64,000 nt of DNA from Aquimarina sp. Aq78 (GTDB lineage Bacteria; Bacteroidota; Bacteroidia; Flavobacteriales; Flavobacteriaceae), in NCBI RefSeq assembly GCF_900299525.1, contig NZ_OMKA01000031.1, forward strand, positions 248,001-312,000, read 5' to 3'. A program made the position numbers and the translations under genes. A model generated the notes under the pieces. The model was given only the letters and a program-made list of their open reading frames with translations, did no database searches and was not told the DNA's origin. Below are positions 1 to 10,118 of the stretch, in pieces; position 1 is the first letter of the stretch; each line of letters begins with the position of its first letter.

Positions 1-135
1 AGTTATGTACTGATCTTTACCATGAGCCGTTTTATAGAGCGTAATATGTCTATATTTAAATGGATGAATGGTGTTATTGGTATCATTTCTATACTAGTAG
101 GGCTTCTCGTATTACAAAGTGTACTTTTTGAATAA
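1..135 (+). CDS. C-terminal end of a membrane protein (partial)
   Basis: An open frame runs in from the window edge and stops at a TAA at 133-135, giving the last 44 residues of a protein. A basic stretch (residues RFIER) is followed by one strongly hydrophobic segment of about 20 residues that ends almost at the C-terminus. This fits the last transmembrane helix of an integral inner-membrane protein. The family cannot be told from so short a piece. A metal-ion permease would suit the cobalamin genes that follow, but that is only a guess from context. Confidence 0.6.
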   Translation, partial: SYVLIFTMSRFIERNMSIFKWMNGVIGIISILVGLLVLQSVLFE

Positions 136-202
136 CCTTAAGTATACTAGTTACTGGCATATATTGCTTATAAACGATTGAAGAGCGTAGACATAATAAA
201 GA

Positions 203-655
203 ATGGCATATAATATTGTACTTGTAGAACCAGAAATTCCCATGAATACGGGTAATATTGGTAGACTTAGTTTAGCATCGGGATCAAATCTACATTTGGT
301 GAAACCATTTGGATTTGAATTAAGTGATTCGAGATTAAAAAGAGCTGGGTTGGATTATTGGAAACACATCTCGGTACATATGTATGATAGTATAGATGAG
401 TTTTATGCTGTAAATAAAGGTAAAAACATGGTATATCTATCGAGCCATGCAGAAAAAGACTACTGTTCTATACCTTATGAAGATGATCTATTTTTTGTCT
501 TTGGAAAAGAATCTACTGGTTTGCCAAAAACTATAACAGAAAAATATCCGGATCAACTCTATAAAATACCAATTTACAGTGATAAGGTAAGAAGTTTAAA
601 CTTAGCCAATGCAGTGAGTATTGTAGTCTATGAAGGGATAAGAAATATTAAATAA
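203..655 (+). CDS. trmL: tRNA (cytidine(34)/uridine(34)-2'-O)-methyltransferase, TrmL-type SPOUT enzyme
   Basis: This 150-residue protein has the full compact TrmL layout. The N-terminus (VLVEPEIPMNTGNIGR) carries the NTGNIGR motif. FGKESTGLP near residue 100 and RSLNLANAV near residue 130 build the trefoil knot that binds S-adenosylmethionine. By family knowledge the enzyme 2'-O-methylates the wobble nucleotide of certain tRNA-Leu isoacceptors in the cytoplasm. Length is normal (about 150-160) and the ATG at 203 starts directly at the conserved core. The gene lies 57 bp ahead of the chelatase operon with no functional link visible. Confidence 0.93.
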   Translation: MAYNIVLVEPEIPMNTGNIGRLSLASGSNLHLVKPFGFELSDSRLKRAGLDYWKHISVHMYDSIDEFYAVNKGKNMVYLSSHAEKDYCSIPYEDDLFFVFGKESTGLPKTITEKYPDQLYKIPIYSDKVRSLNLANAVSIVVYEGIRNIK

Positions 656-712
656 ATAGATCTTAGCTACATTGTAGAATTCCGTATTTTTACCAATCAT
701 ACAAAAATACAG

Positions 713-2377
713 ATGAAACCAAAATATACCTATCCTTTTACTGCCATCCCCGATCAGGAAGATCTAAAATTATGTTTGTTACTCAATCTGGTAGATCCAA
801 GTATAGGAGGAGTGTTGGCAACCGGTGATAAAGGTACTGCCAAAACCACTATGGTAAGAGGGCTGAGTCAGTTGATGGGAGAAGATTTTCCATTTGTTAA
901 CTTACCTATTGGTGCTACCGAAGACCGGGTATTAGGGAGTATTAATCTAGAGGCATTGATTAACCAGAAAACTACGATTGTAGATAAAGGATTACTAGCA
1001 CAGGCACATCACGGATTTTTGTATATCGATGAAGTAAATCTCCTCAATGATTACCTGATGGATGTATTATTAGACGCTTCGGCAACAGGAGGGTATCATT
1101 TGGAACGTGAAGGAATCTCGCAATGGATGGATAGTCGTTTTTGTCTGGTAGGAACAATGAATCCCGAAGAAGGATCCTTACGACCACAGTTATTAGATCG
1201 ATTTGGATTAAGTGTTACCATCGAGACTCCTAAAGAAATGAAGACACGTACAAAAATTGCAATGCAGCGTCTTAGTTTTGATAGTGATCCAATAGCATTT
1301 TATAAACAATTTCAAGAAGAAGAACAGCGGGTTAAGCATCAGGTGATTTTGGCCCAAAAGAGACTTAATGATGTAATTATTCCAGAATCGATACAAGAGC
1401 AGTGTGCAGCATTAACTATTGCCAATCAGGTAGAAGGAATGCGTGCAGATATCTTACTTTTAAAAACAGCAAGAGCATATGCAGCATTTTATGATGAGAA
1501 ACAGGTAACTGCAGCGATGGTAGATAGTATAACACCTTTTGTATTACAACATCGTGCAAAAGAGTATACACCTCCAACAGATCAAAATAAAGAAAACTCA
1601 TCTGATACAGAGAACCATACACCCCAGGAAGAAAGTGTACCTCAAAACGGACAAAATAATACAGCATTTCAATTGCCGAAAGCTGTACAACAAGGATTGA
1701 AATTTTCGGCTTCAAAAGCGACCAAAAAACAGGAAATCCTATTAGATACCGCACAGAAATTATATTCGGTATCACACCCGGCAGAACGACAACAAGAAAT
1801 ATCAGTATTGCAATCTGTACAACAATACCTGAAGACGGGGAAATTTACAACGGTATATAAACAAGCAACACAGAAAGCTATAGCACGAATTATATTTTTG
1901 GTTGATACCAGTGCGTCTATGGCACTAGATCAGCAAATGGCATATTTAAAAGGAATCATAGAGAAAACAATTATGTCATATCCTCTGCAAAAAATCCAGT
2001 ATGCTATAGTTGGCTTACAGGATACTACAGCAAAAATTATCCAGGAATTTACGGCCAATACCCAGGAAATTTCAAATATAAATCACCAATTAAAAACAGG
2101 AGGAAAGACGAATTTGGGAGCTGCTTTTTTTAAAGTATATGAATTGCTGCGATCTGTAAATACACAAACAGTACAATTGTTTGTTTTTACAGATGGAAAA
2201 ATAAATGCAGGAGCAGAAAATCCATTTCAATATGCAATCACCGCGTATAAAAAATACCTGGCGAGGATTCAAAAAGCTACTGTTATTGATACCGAAACAG
2301 GGTTTGTAAGATTAGGTAAGGCCAAGCAATTAGCACAACAGCTAAAGTTGAATTATACTACAGTTTCTGATTTCTAA
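713..2377 (+). CDS. AAA+/VWA cobalt (magnesium)-chelatase subunit, ChlI-ChlD fusion type
   Basis: The 554 residues combine the two motor subunits of class I chelatases. An N-terminal AAA+ module has Walker A GDKGTAKTT (38-46), Walker B LYIDEVNLL (103-111) and a sensor/arginine-finger segment GTMNPEEGSLRPQLLDRF (147-164). A polar, Q/N/E-rich linker (about 285-320) leads to a C-terminal von Willebrand A domain with the MIDAS motif DTSAS (398-402) and a later FTDGK segment. By homology it hydrolyses ATP to drive metal insertion by the large subunit. The same operon carries cbiA and cobN, so the metal is inferred to be cobalt, with this one protein replacing CobS plus CobT. Genome annotators often label this family magnesium chelatase. 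Confidence 0.9.
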   Translation: MKPKYTYPFTAIPDQEDLKLCLLLNLVDPSIGGVLATGDKGTAKTTMVRGLSQLMGEDFPFVNLPIGATEDRVLGSINLEALINQKTTIVDKGLLAQAHHGFLYIDEVNLLNDYLMDVLLDASATGGYHLEREGISQWMDSRFCLVGTMNPEEGSLRPQLLDRFGLSVTIETPKEMKTRTKIAMQRLSFDSDPIAFYKQFQEEEQRVKHQVILAQKRLNDVIIPESIQEQCAALTIANQVEGMRADILLLKTARAYAAFYDEKQVTAAMVDSITPFVLQHRAKEYTPPTDQNKENSSDTENHTPQEESVPQNGQNNTAFQLPKAVQQGLKFSASKATKKQEILLDTAQKLYSVSHPAERQQEISVLQSVQQYLKTGKFTTVYKQATQKAIARIIFLVDTSASMALDQQMAYLKGIIEKTIMSYPLQKIQYAIVGLQDTTAKIIQEFTANTQEISNINHQLKTGGKTNLGAAFFKVYELLRSVNTQTVQLFVFTDGKINAGAENPFQYAITAYKKYLARIQKATVIDTETGFVRLGKAKQLAQQLKLNYTTVSDF

Positions 2378-2403
2378 AAGCACGGTGATCTAAACAAAAC
2401 CAT

Positions 2404-3699
2404 ATGTCCAAAGCATTTTTAATAGCTGCTCCGTGGAGTAATTCGGGAAAAACAACACTTACACTAGGGATGTCTCGTTGGTTTAGTAACCAGGGAAATA
2501 CTGTGCAAACTTTTAAATGCGGACCCGACTATATTGATACGATTCATCACAGTACTGCTGCTCGAAAATCAGCCGTGAATTTAGATACAGTAATGATGCC
2601 CGAGGAACATGTGAATACTGTTTTTGAACGGTATAGCGCGTCTGCCGATATCAGTATTGTAGAAGGAGTAATGGGATTGTTTGATGGTGCAGTAAAGGAT
2701 CAGGGAAGCTCGGCAGCGATAGCTAAATTGTTGGATATTCCGGTAATTTTGGTGGTTAATGCAAGTGCTATGGCATATACGATTGCTCCAATCTTACACG
2801 GGTTAAAAACTTTTGACCCCGAAGTTAAGATCGCAGGTGTTATTTTTAATTTTATAAAAACAGTATCACATTATGCCTTCCTTAAAGAAGCATGTGATAC
2901 TGTAGGGATTCCATCTTTAGGATACATTCCGCCGAATGAAGAAATTGCAATTCCCTCACGTCATTTGGGATTACATATCGATGGTACTTTTGAAAATGTT
3001 ATTGAAAAAGCAGCCTCACATATTGCAACACATATATCGTTACCAACACTTTTAGAATGTGCAAAAGCAGTTCCTAAAATAGATCAAGAAACTTCGGCTA
3101 GTATAACTTCAGAAAAAAAATATAGGATAGCTATAGCAAAAGATGAAGCATTTACATTTACCTATCTTCAAAATCTAAAATGGCTAGAAGCTATTGGAGA
3201 AATCCTATATTTTAGTCCGATTCATGATCAGAAACTCCCTGAAGCAGATATGATATATCTGGCAGGAGGGTATCCTGAATTATATCTTGAAATGTTATCT
3301 GATAATATCGCAATGCGAAATCAGTTAAAAAAAGCAGCAGATCGAGGAGTAAAAATCCTGGCAGAATGTGGTGGGATGATGTATCTGGGAAATACCATTA
3401 TTGATGAAGAAGGTAAAGAATATGATATGGTAGGGATATTTCCGTTTAGTACTTCTATGCAAAACAAAAAATTATCTTTAGGATATCGAAAAGTAGTGTG
3501 TAATGATTTAGAAATTTGGGGGCATGAATTTCATTATTCCAAAGTAATGAATGATGATATCATACCCACTGTAGGGCAAGTATTCTCGGCAAGAGAAAAA
3601 GAAGTTGCCACAAAAATATATCAATATCAAAACGTATATGCCAGCTACATTCATTTGTACTGGGCAGCGTTAGAAGAACCTATAGACTTATGCATCTAA
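2404..3699 (+). CDS. cbiA: Cobyrinate a,c-diamide synthase (CobB/CbiA)
   Basis: This 431-residue protein is a glutamine- and ATP-dependent amidotransferase that amidates the a and c side chains of (hydrogeno)byrinic acid. The P-loop APWSNSGKTT is at residues 9-18, in the DTB-synthetase-like N-terminal half. The C-terminal class I-like glutaminase domain has nucleophile Cys322 (AECGG) and His417 (YIHLYW). Length suits the CbiA/CobB family (about 430-460). It starts 26 bp after the chelatase gene, and its end overlaps cobN by 10 bp. In the CobN (late-cobalt) route this enzyme acts immediately before cobalt insertion, which fits the gene order. Confidence 0.95.
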   Translation: MSKAFLIAAPWSNSGKTTLTLGMSRWFSNQGNTVQTFKCGPDYIDTIHHSTAARKSAVNLDTVMMPEEHVNTVFERYSASADISIVEGVMGLFDGAVKDQGSSAAIAKLLDIPVILVVNASAMAYTIAPILHGLKTFDPEVKIAGVIFNFIKTVSHYAFLKEACDTVGIPSLGYIPPNEEIAIPSRHLGLHIDGTFENVIEKAASHIATHISLPTLLECAKAVPKIDQETSASITSEKKYRIAIAKDEAFTFTYLQNLKWLEAIGEILYFSPIHDQKLPEADMIYLAGGYPELYLEMLSDNIAMRNQLKKAADRGVKILAECGGMMYLGNTIIDEEGKEYDMVGIFPFSTSMQNKKLSLGYRKVVCNDLEIWGHEFHYSKVMNDDIIPTVGQVFSAREKEVATKIYQYQNVYASYIHLYWAALEEPIDLCI

Positions 3700-6600
3700 T
3701 CGCAACCATACCTGGAGGGTGGAACCCCAATGATGATGGTATCTTTTATATCGATCAGCAACCAGGAGATATTGTATTTCTGAGTGCCGGAGATACCGAA
3801 ATTCATACCTTAAATGAGGCGTATAAGGAGCTACACGAAGCCGAAGGAGATAAATTGCCTAGTTTACGAATGACCAACCTGGTATATCTCAAACAAGAAT
3901 TGACAATAGATACCTATCTCGAAGAAGTATTGAGTAAAGCCAAAGTTATAGTTTGTAGTATGCTTGGAGGAATCAGTTACTACAAGTATTTGGTAGAGTC
4001 TCTAGTGAGTTTACAAGAGCAAACAGGTAATACGATATTGTTTTTACCGGCTCATGAACCTGATTTTGAGCTAATGCAATTGTCATCTGTCGATATACAA
4101 ATTGTACATCAGTGTCGACAATATTTACAAGAAGGAGGAAAAGAAAATGCTGTTGCTTTATTCAATTATTTACGAACTCATTTCTTTGATATACAACTTC
4201 CGATTGTACCTGCTATAGGTATTGCAGACGTGTTTTTATATACTACAGCGTTAGGAATGACTACTCAAGAAGTTTTAGAAAATACTATAGATGCCTCTAG
4301 ACCTAATGTGGCATTATTGGGATATCGTACCCATTTTCTATCTGATAATATGGAGCCGTTGCATGTGATGAGTACAGCGCTTCAGGAACGAGGAATAAAT
4401 GCGTTTGTGGTTTTTGCCAGCAACTTGCGAGATCCTAAATTGTTAGATCAGGTACAAGCATTAATGACGCATAACGGGAAGCGTGATGTGCATACCATTA
4501 TTAATACTACAGGGTTTACGATCAAACCCATGGATGGTTCGGCGTTTATCTTCGAAAAACTTAATATTCCCGTTTTGCAAGCCATATTTTCTACTGCTAA
4601 TAAGCAAGTATGGGAAGAAGGACTCTTTGGGTTACCTCCTACAGATATTGCTATGAATATCGCCTTACCCGAAATTGACGGAAGAATTATCGGTCGTGCG
4701 GTTTCGTTTAAAAAAGAAATTAGTAAAGATGTACTTACCGATAGCTCTATTTTAAAATATGAAGCTCATATTCCTGCCTGCGATTTTATGGCAGAATTAG
4801 CTCAGCGATGGGCAGCATTACAGTATAAAAAGAATATAGATAAAAAGGTAGCGGTTATTTTACCAAATTACCCCAATAAGGACAGCCGTCTTGCAAACGG
4901 AGTAGGTCTCGATACACCCGAAAGTTGTATTGTTTTATTAGATACGCTTAAAGCGGAAGGGTATAATGTAGGAGAGCAATTACCAAAGAGTGGTACAGAG
5001 CTAATGCATTGGATTACACAGGTAACCACTAATGATGTTACGACCACGATGACCCGGCCGCATGCATTGACTTTTGATCGAGCAGATTTTGATATATGTT
5101 TTTCGGCATTATCTTCTACATTACAAGATAAGGTAACAGCGCAATGGGGGAAACCAGAAAATGATCCGTATTATACCGGCGATGGATTTATAGTATCTGG
5201 ATTTTTATTGGGGAATATCTTTGTGAGTATTCAACCATCCCGAGGGTATAATCAGGACCCACAGGCAATCTACCATTCTCCTGATCTGCCACCAACCTAT
5301 CAATATCTCGCCTATTATTTTTGGTTACAACAAAACTATCAGGCAGATGCAGTGATCCATTTAGGAAAACACGGAAACCTGGAGTGGTTACCCGGAAAAA
5401 GTGTATCACTAGATCCCGAAACTTGCTTTCCTGCAGCTGTATTTGGAGCATTACCACATTTTTACCCGTTTATCATTAATGACCCAGGAGAAGGAACACA
5501 GGCAAAACGACGCAATCAGGCAGTGATCATAGATCATTTAATTCCGCCGATGACCCGTGCAGAAAGTTACGGTAGTCTAATGAAGCTGGAGCATTTGGTA
5601 GATGAATATTATGAAGCAGCTACCTTAGATCCCAAACGATCACGTGTATTAGAAAAGGAAATAGCTGACCTGGTTACCCAAACCAAATTAAATGTGGATT
5701 TGGGAATCGCCTCAGACGATGTAGATGAATTATTAGTCAAATTAGATGGGTATTTGTGTGAATTAAAAGAAGCACAAATCAGAGATGGACTCCATATTTT
5801 TGGGAAAGCCCCTGTAGATGAACAGCTCATTGATTTGTTAATAGCATTGCATCGCGTACCAGGATATCAACAGGAAGGAATTACACAAGCACTAGCCAAA
5901 GATTTAGGAATCACTAAAAACATTCTTGAGGTTGCTTATACAGAATCGATGGAATTGACTATCGAAGGTGTTTTTTGTAAAACGGCAGGGCACGTGATTC
6001 AACAATTAGAAGGTATTGCAAAAAGGCAATTAATTGCATATTTAGAAAAAGACATCCTCGCCGAAGAGTATCCTTTCTTGAATCAAATAGTACGATATAT
6101 AAAATCTACTACTTTAGTTGCAGTACAACAAACTACAGACGAACTTCAGTATTTATTAGGAGGTCTTAATGGATGCTATGTTCCCTCTGGGCCATCGGGA
6201 GCACCAACACGAGGTCGATTGGATTTGTTGCCTACCGGAAGAAATTTTTATTCTGTAGATGTACGTACCATTCCTACCGAAACAGCCTACCGTTTGGGAG
6301 AGAAAAGCGCACAGCTCATTATTGATCGATATTTGCAGGAAAATGGTGATTACCCCGAAACCATTGGAGTTTCGGTATGGGGAACCTCTACCATGCGTAC
6401 AGGGGGAGATGATATTGCACAAGCATTTGCATTAATGGGAGTACGCCCGTTATGGAAAAATGCCAATCGCAGAGTTACTGATTTTGAGGTAATTCCCTTA
6501 ATAACATTAGGAAGACCCAGAGTGGATGTTACATTACGGATCTCAGGGTTTTTTAGAGACGCATTTCCAGATGTGATCAATCTGTTTAATGCGGTGGTAA

Positions 6601-7436
6601 CGCGTTTGGCAAATCTGGATGAACCTATAGAAGATAATCCGATTCGAAAACGATTTTTGGCAGAACAATCACAGTGGCAAGAGCAAGGATTACCACAAGA
6701 GGAAGCCTCACAACGCGCTTTATATCGTGTGTTTGGTTCTAAACCGGGAGCATACGGAGCAGGACTGCAAGCAGTAATCGATGAGAAGAACTGGCAAACC
6801 CAGGAAGATCTTGCCAACGTATATATCAATTGGAGTGGATATGCCTATGGAAATTCTAAAAAAGGAGTTTCTGCACATGAATCGTTTCAATATCGATTAC
6901 AAGCGATGCAAATTGTAATGCAAAATCAGGATAACAGAGAGCATGATATTTTGGATAGTGATGATTACTATCAATTTCACGGGGGATTGGCCAATGCCGT
7001 AAAAACCGTAAAAGGTAATGAAGCTGAAATCTATTTTGGAGATCATTCCCGACCAGAAACGCCCAAGGTAAAAACACTGAAAGAAGAATTGCTAAAAGTA
7101 TACCGATCACGAGTAATTAATCCCAAATGGATTGCTGGAGTACAGCGGCATGGATATAAAGGAGCTTTTGAGATGGCTGCCACTTTAGATTATCTGTTTG
7201 CCTATGATGCCACGACAAATCTAATTGATGATTTTATGTATGAAGGAATTACAGAAAGCTATTTGTTAACTCCAGAGAACAAAGAATTTATTACCCAAAA
7301 TAATCCCTGGGCACTAAAAGATATGAGCGAACGCTTGTTGGAAGCCATACAACGAGGGATGTGGGCAAATCCATCTGATGAGGTTAAAGAACAATTAGAG
7401 GAGTTGTATATGGAAGGTGAAGGATTAACAGAGTAA
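3690..7436 (+). CDS. cobN: Cobaltochelatase subunit CobN
   Basis: The 1248 residues match the usual length of CobN/ChlH-type large chelatase subunits (about 1200-1300). Family-conserved segments are visible: HLGKHGNLEWLPGK with the histidine at 557, the glycine/proline-rich stretch NGCYVPSGPSGAPTRGRLD in the middle, and GTSTMRTGGDDIAQA further on. The protein binds the hydrogenobyrinate diamide ring and inserts Co2+ when driven by the AAA+/VWA subunit encoded first in the operon. The 10-bp overlap with cbiA suggests translational coupling. No cobalamin riboswitch is visible upstream of this operon. ChlH is the alternative family, but no photosynthesis genes are nearby. Confidence 0.96.
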   Translation: MHLIATIPGGWNPNDDGIFYIDQQPGDIVFLSAGDTEIHTLNEAYKELHEAEGDKLPSLRMTNLVYLKQELTIDTYLEEVLSKAKVIVCSMLGGISYYKYLVESLVSLQEQTGNTILFLPAHEPDFELMQLSSVDIQIVHQCRQYLQEGGKENAVALFNYLRTHFFDIQLPIVPAIGIADVFLYTTALGMTTQEVLENTIDASRPNVALLGYRTHFLSDNMEPLHVMSTALQERGINAFVVFASNLRDPKLLDQVQALMTHNGKRDVHTIINTTGFTIKPMDGSAFIFEKLNIPVLQAIFSTANKQVWEEGLFGLPPTDIAMNIALPEIDGRIIGRAVSFKKEISKDVLTDSSILKYEAHIPACDFMAELAQRWAALQYKKNIDKKVAVILPNYPNKDSRLANGVGLDTPESCIVLLDTLKAEGYNVGEQLPKSGTELMHWITQVTTNDVTTTMTRPHALTFDRADFDICFSALSSTLQDKVTAQWGKPENDPYYTGDGFIVSGFLLGNIFVSIQPSRGYNQDPQAIYHSPDLPPTYQYLAYYFWLQQNYQADAVIHLGKHGNLEWLPGKSVSLDPETCFPAAVFGALPHFYPFIINDPGEGTQAKRRNQAVIIDHLIPPMTRAESYGSLMKLEHLVDEYYEAATLDPKRSRVLEKEIADLVTQTKLNVDLGIASDDVDELLVKLDGYLCELKEAQIRDGLHIFGKAPVDEQLIDLLIALHRVPGYQQEGITQALAKDLGITKNILEVAYTESMELTIEGVFCKTAGHVIQQLEGIAKRQLIAYLEKDILAEEYPFLNQIVRYIKSTTLVAVQQTTDELQYLLGGLNGCYVPSGPSGAPTRGRLDLLPTGRNFYSVDVRTIPTETAYRLGEKSAQLIIDRYLQENGDYPETIGVSVWGTSTMRTGGDDIAQAFALMGVRPLWKNANRRVTDFEVIPLITLGRPRVDVTLRISGFFRDAFPDVINLFNAVVTRLANLDEPIEDNPIRKRFLAEQSQWQEQGLPQEEASQRALYRVFGSKPGAYGAGLQAVIDEKNWQTQEDLANVYINWSGYAYGNSKKGVSAHESFQYRLQAMQIVMQNQDNREHDILDSDDYYQFHGGLANAVKTVKGNEAEIYFGDHSRPETPKVKTLKEELLKVYRSRVINPKWIAGVQRHGYKGAFEMAATLDYLFAYDATTNLIDDFMYEGITESYLLTPENKEFITQNNPWALKDMSERLLEAIQRGMWANPSDEVKEQLEELYMEGEGLTE

Positions 7437-7586
7437 GTATATCTTCTTTTAGGCTAACAGGTTAATGTCGTAGATCAGGTAAAAACCAGTAGATTTGTAA
7501 ATAAACATACATGGAATATAAAGAACATATATCCTTTATAACATTGTTGTAGGTAATTTGAACCAACCGCCAGAAGTTAAAACCGA

Positions 7587-8249
7587 ATGAATGAATTTTT
7601 AAAAATATTATCCCTAATTATATTGATGAATTTTGGTTGTAACGCGCAAAACAATGAACCATCTGAATTTATTCCAAAAGGATATGTAGAGTTTGACAAA
7701 TATTTTGGAGACCTTAATAAAGATGGAAAAGATGACTGCGTACTTGTAATTAAGAAAACTGATACAAGTAATGTGGTTATAAATCGGTTTGACAAAACAG
7801 TTAACAGAAATAGGCGTGGAATAATTGTGTTATTTAAAAATGCGAATGGTTATCAACTTACCGATAAAAATTACAATTGTTTTTCATCCGAAAATGAAGA
7901 TGGTGGAGTTTATTTCCCACCTGAATTATGGATTGAAATTAAAAATAAAAAATTGCATGTGCATTATGGACACGGCAGATACGGATATTGGGATTACACC
8001 TTCAGATTTCAAAAATCTAATTTTGAATTAATTGGATATGATTCTAGTAGTAATCGTGGTCCAATCACAAATAGAGAAACAAGCATTAACTTCTTGACAA
8101 AAAAGAAACTAATTAGAGAAAATACCAATGAGGATGCGGAAAGCGGAGATGAGATATTTAAGGAAACTTGGAGTAATATTGAAATAGAAAATCTAATCAA
8201 ACTGTCTGAAATAAAAGACTTTGATGAATTAGACATGCATAATTATTGA
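7587..8249 (+). CDS. Putative lipoprotein, unknown function
   Basis: The first 18 residues form a lipoprotein signal peptide ending in a lipobox (MNFGC, Cys18), so the protein is probably membrane-anchored outside the cytoplasm. Residues DLNKDGKDD form an EF-hand-like calcium-loop pattern as seen in FG-GAP-type repeats, and the middle is rich in Tyr/Gly/His (HYGHGRYGYWDY). No family was recognised for the 220-residue whole. It stands alone, 150 bp after cobN and just upstream of the first copy of an inverted-repeat spacer, in a stretch of small accessory genes. Confidence 0.7.
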   Translation: MNEFLKILSLIILMNFGCNAQNNEPSEFIPKGYVEFDKYFGDLNKDGKDDCVLVIKKTDTSNVVINRFDKTVNRNRRGIIVLFKNANGYQLTDKNYNCFSSENEDGGVYFPPELWIEIKNKKLHVHYGHGRYGYWDYTFRFQKSNFELIGYDSSSNRGPITNRETSINFLTKKKLIRENTNEDAESGDEIFKETWSNIEIENLIKLSEIKDFDELDMHNY

Positions 8250-8255
8250 TTAAAA

Positions 8256-8485
8256 AACTACCTGCAACAATGGCTATAATTAATACGGGGTTTGGTGCTT
8301 AATCCAAAGTTTAGTGTTTAAAATGAAGTCCGCCAAATAGAATATTACGCGATAACGAAATGATCTATTTTGGCCTTATAAATGAAAAGGTAAAAACAAA
8401 ATAAAAACTTTTGACTAAGTACTTAATCAAAAGTTTACTACTTTTAATTCCTGTACTAGCTATAGCTTAAACGTTACAGGTAATT
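8256..8485 (+). repeat. Inverted-repeat-ended intergenic element, copy A
   Basis: The spacer begins CTACCTGCAACAATGGCTATA and ends TATAGCTTAAACGTTACAGG. These ends are imperfect inverted repeats of each other, with TATAGC and GTTRCAGGTA-type arms. The inner part (8391-8470) closely matches 9110-9195 in copy B, including the words CTAAGTACTTAA and TACTACTTTTAATT. It contains no open frame and may be a mobile or cassette-boundary repeat. Confidence 0.55.
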
Positions 8486-8512
8486 AACGGATTGAATCAA
8501 AATACCAGATTT

Positions 8513-8953
8513 ATGAAAAAAACAGCATTTGTACTTCTTTTGATTTCTCTATTCTGTCAAGCCCAAGAAACGGACTCTTTGAATATCTTGAAAAAAAACG
8601 ACTGGCATGCATTACGATGGTTTGATAAAGATACAGTTGTTTTATTGCCAAGAGATAAGATTAAAAATGATTATGCTGACCTTGATACACTTCAAATCAT
8701 CCGACAGAAAAAACAAAAGTTCTATGGAGAAAGAATTAGTTTTAGTGAAAATGGCGAATTAAAATATAGTAACAACATGTCTTGTCCTGTTGGTGAGTCA
8801 ATAAAAAAAATTTACGCAATGGAATTAAAAAAGAACAAGTTGATAGTTGATTTTGAATTCACTAAGTGGCCATGGGAAAAAAATGAGGCGATTCGTCAAA
8901 AAAGAGAATTTGAAATTATTAAATGGGGTTCCGAAAGAATTATTTTAAAATAA
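8513..8953 (+). CDS. Secreted protein of unknown function
   Basis: The reading frame opens at a TTG at 8492, but the ATG at 8513 gives a clean Sec signal peptide (MKKTAFVLLLISLFCQAQ, cleavage near residue 18), so it is chosen here (146 aa). The mature part is small, charged and rich in Lys/Glu, with conserved-looking aromatic pairs (WHALRWF, KWPWEK). No domain was recognised. It is bracketed by two copies of the inverted-repeat spacer, like a one-gene cassette. Function is unknown; periplasmic or outer-membrane location is inferred from the signal peptide. Confidence 0.65.
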   Translation: MKKTAFVLLLISLFCQAQETDSLNILKKNDWHALRWFDKDTVVLLPRDKIKNDYADLDTLQIIRQKKQKFYGERISFSENGELKYSNNMSCPVGESIKKIYAMELKKNKLIVDFEFTKWPWEKNEAIRQKREFEIIKWGSERIILK

Positions 8954-8954
8954 A

Positions 8955-9207
8955 AACTACCTACAACGCTATATATAGCAAATAGGGCAATTAGTGTTTA
9001 ATCAAAAGGTTCTTGTCTATTTGTAAAGTCACCAAATTTTTTGATTTACAACTATCCTTTTTATTTTCTATTTTGGTAGTTGTAGTCGTTCGGCCGACTT
9101 TATAAAGAAAAAGATAAAACAAAATAAAAAGTTTTGGCTAAGTACTTAACCAAAAGGTTACTACTTTTAATTTCCTTACTAACCATAGCCGAGACGTTGT
9201 GTTTCAC
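8955..9207 (+). repeat. Inverted-repeat-ended intergenic element, copy B
   Basis: It starts CTACCTACAACGCTATATATAGC and ends CCATAGCCGAGACGTTGTGTT, an imperfect inverted match of the start around CGTTGT. It carries the same inner words as copy A and an additional inner inverted repeat (ACAACTATCC near 9048 with GGTAGTTGT near 9075). The spacing relative to flanking genes is the same as copy A: it starts 1-6 bases after a stop codon and ends just upstream of the next gene. Confidence 0.55.
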
Positions 9208-9227
9208 TTAAGAAAAAGAAATAGTTC

Positions 9228-10043
9228 ATGAATTATCAAACTTTTCAGCCTCATCCAGATTTAGAATCGCTAATTAGTTGTTATTGGACTTTGGAAGTTC
9301 CTGCAGCAGAGGATACCCAAAGACAACGAATAATTCCTGATGGCACAATCGAAATGGCATTTATACTTGGAGATGATATAAAACGATATACTACAGAAGA
9401 TAATTTTATTATACAACCTCGTTCAATGGTGCTAGGACAGATCATTGACCCTTTTTATATAGAGCCAACAGGATATGTTAACACATTTGCAATTCGTTTT
9501 TATCCTTATGGTTTTGCCAATTTTGTAACTGCACCAATCAAAACATTGGCAAACAAGGAAACGCCAATAGAAATGTTATTTGGAGAAAAAACCGCCAAAA
9601 AATTAGAACAAGACATAATTCAAGCAACAGATACAAAACAAAGAATAGAGATCATCGAACTTTTTCTTCAGAATAAACTCAGTGAACAGATCACGGTCGA
9701 CAATATTGTTAAAACAACCATAGATACTCTCTTATCAACAAAAGGGAGTACATCTATACGTGACATTCTTAAAAAGGATGTATCCAAAAGAAGACAACTA
9801 GAAAGAATGTTCGTAAAACAAATAGGGATCAGCCCGAAACAGTTAGGTAAAGTAATTCGGTTACAAAGCGCTCTAAAAATGTTGCTTAACGAAGAAGGAG
9901 AAAGCCTTACTAATATTGCTTATGAAAGTGAATACTATGACCAGGCGCATTTTATCAAAGACTTCAAGGAATTTACAGGAATTAGCCCAAAAGAGTTTTT
10001 AGGAAATGAAAGCATGACGCTTTCTTCAATTTTCTACAAATGA
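9228..10043 (+). CDS. AraC-family transcriptional regulator
   Basis: The 271-residue cytoplasmic regulator has an N-terminal sensing domain of about 160 residues, with HPDLESLISCYWTLEVP and IIPDGTIEMAFILGD resembling the DUF6597-type module. A C-terminal double helix-turn-helix (about 185-265) has the AraC signature GESLTNIAYESEYYDQAHFIKDFKEFTGISPKEF. The ligand is unknown. The next gene, 75 bp downstream on the same strand, encodes a VOC-domain lipoprotein, and in this regulator class small VOC or enzyme genes are frequent neighbours. Regulation of that gene is therefore plausible but not shown. Confidence 0.88.
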   Translation: MNYQTFQPHPDLESLISCYWTLEVPAAEDTQRQRIIPDGTIEMAFILGDDIKRYTTEDNFIIQPRSMVLGQIIDPFYIEPTGYVNTFAIRFYPYGFANFVTAPIKTLANKETPIEMLFGEKTAKKLEQDIIQATDTKQRIEIIELFLQNKLSEQITVDNIVKTTIDTLLSTKGSTSIRDILKKDVSKRRQLERMFVKQIGISPKQLGKVIRLQSALKMLLNEEGESLTNIAYESEYYDQAHFIKDFKEFTGISPKEFLGNESMTLSSIFYK

Positions 10044-10118
10044 ATTAAATCTGTCGCATTTTTACAATTTTGTTTCTCATTTACAGTTTAACTTTACCTC
10101 TACATTTAATTAATAAAC

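Noticed and set aside
5188..7110. Several 70-160 codon antisense frames inside cobN
   Set aside because: They are shadows of a highly conserved gene on the other strand and lack start context or recognisable domains.
713..7436. Magnesium chelatase for bacteriochlorophyll
   Set aside because: cbiA sits between the two chelatase genes, a second B12 block lies nearby, and no photosynthesis gene is in the window; cobalt is the better metal.
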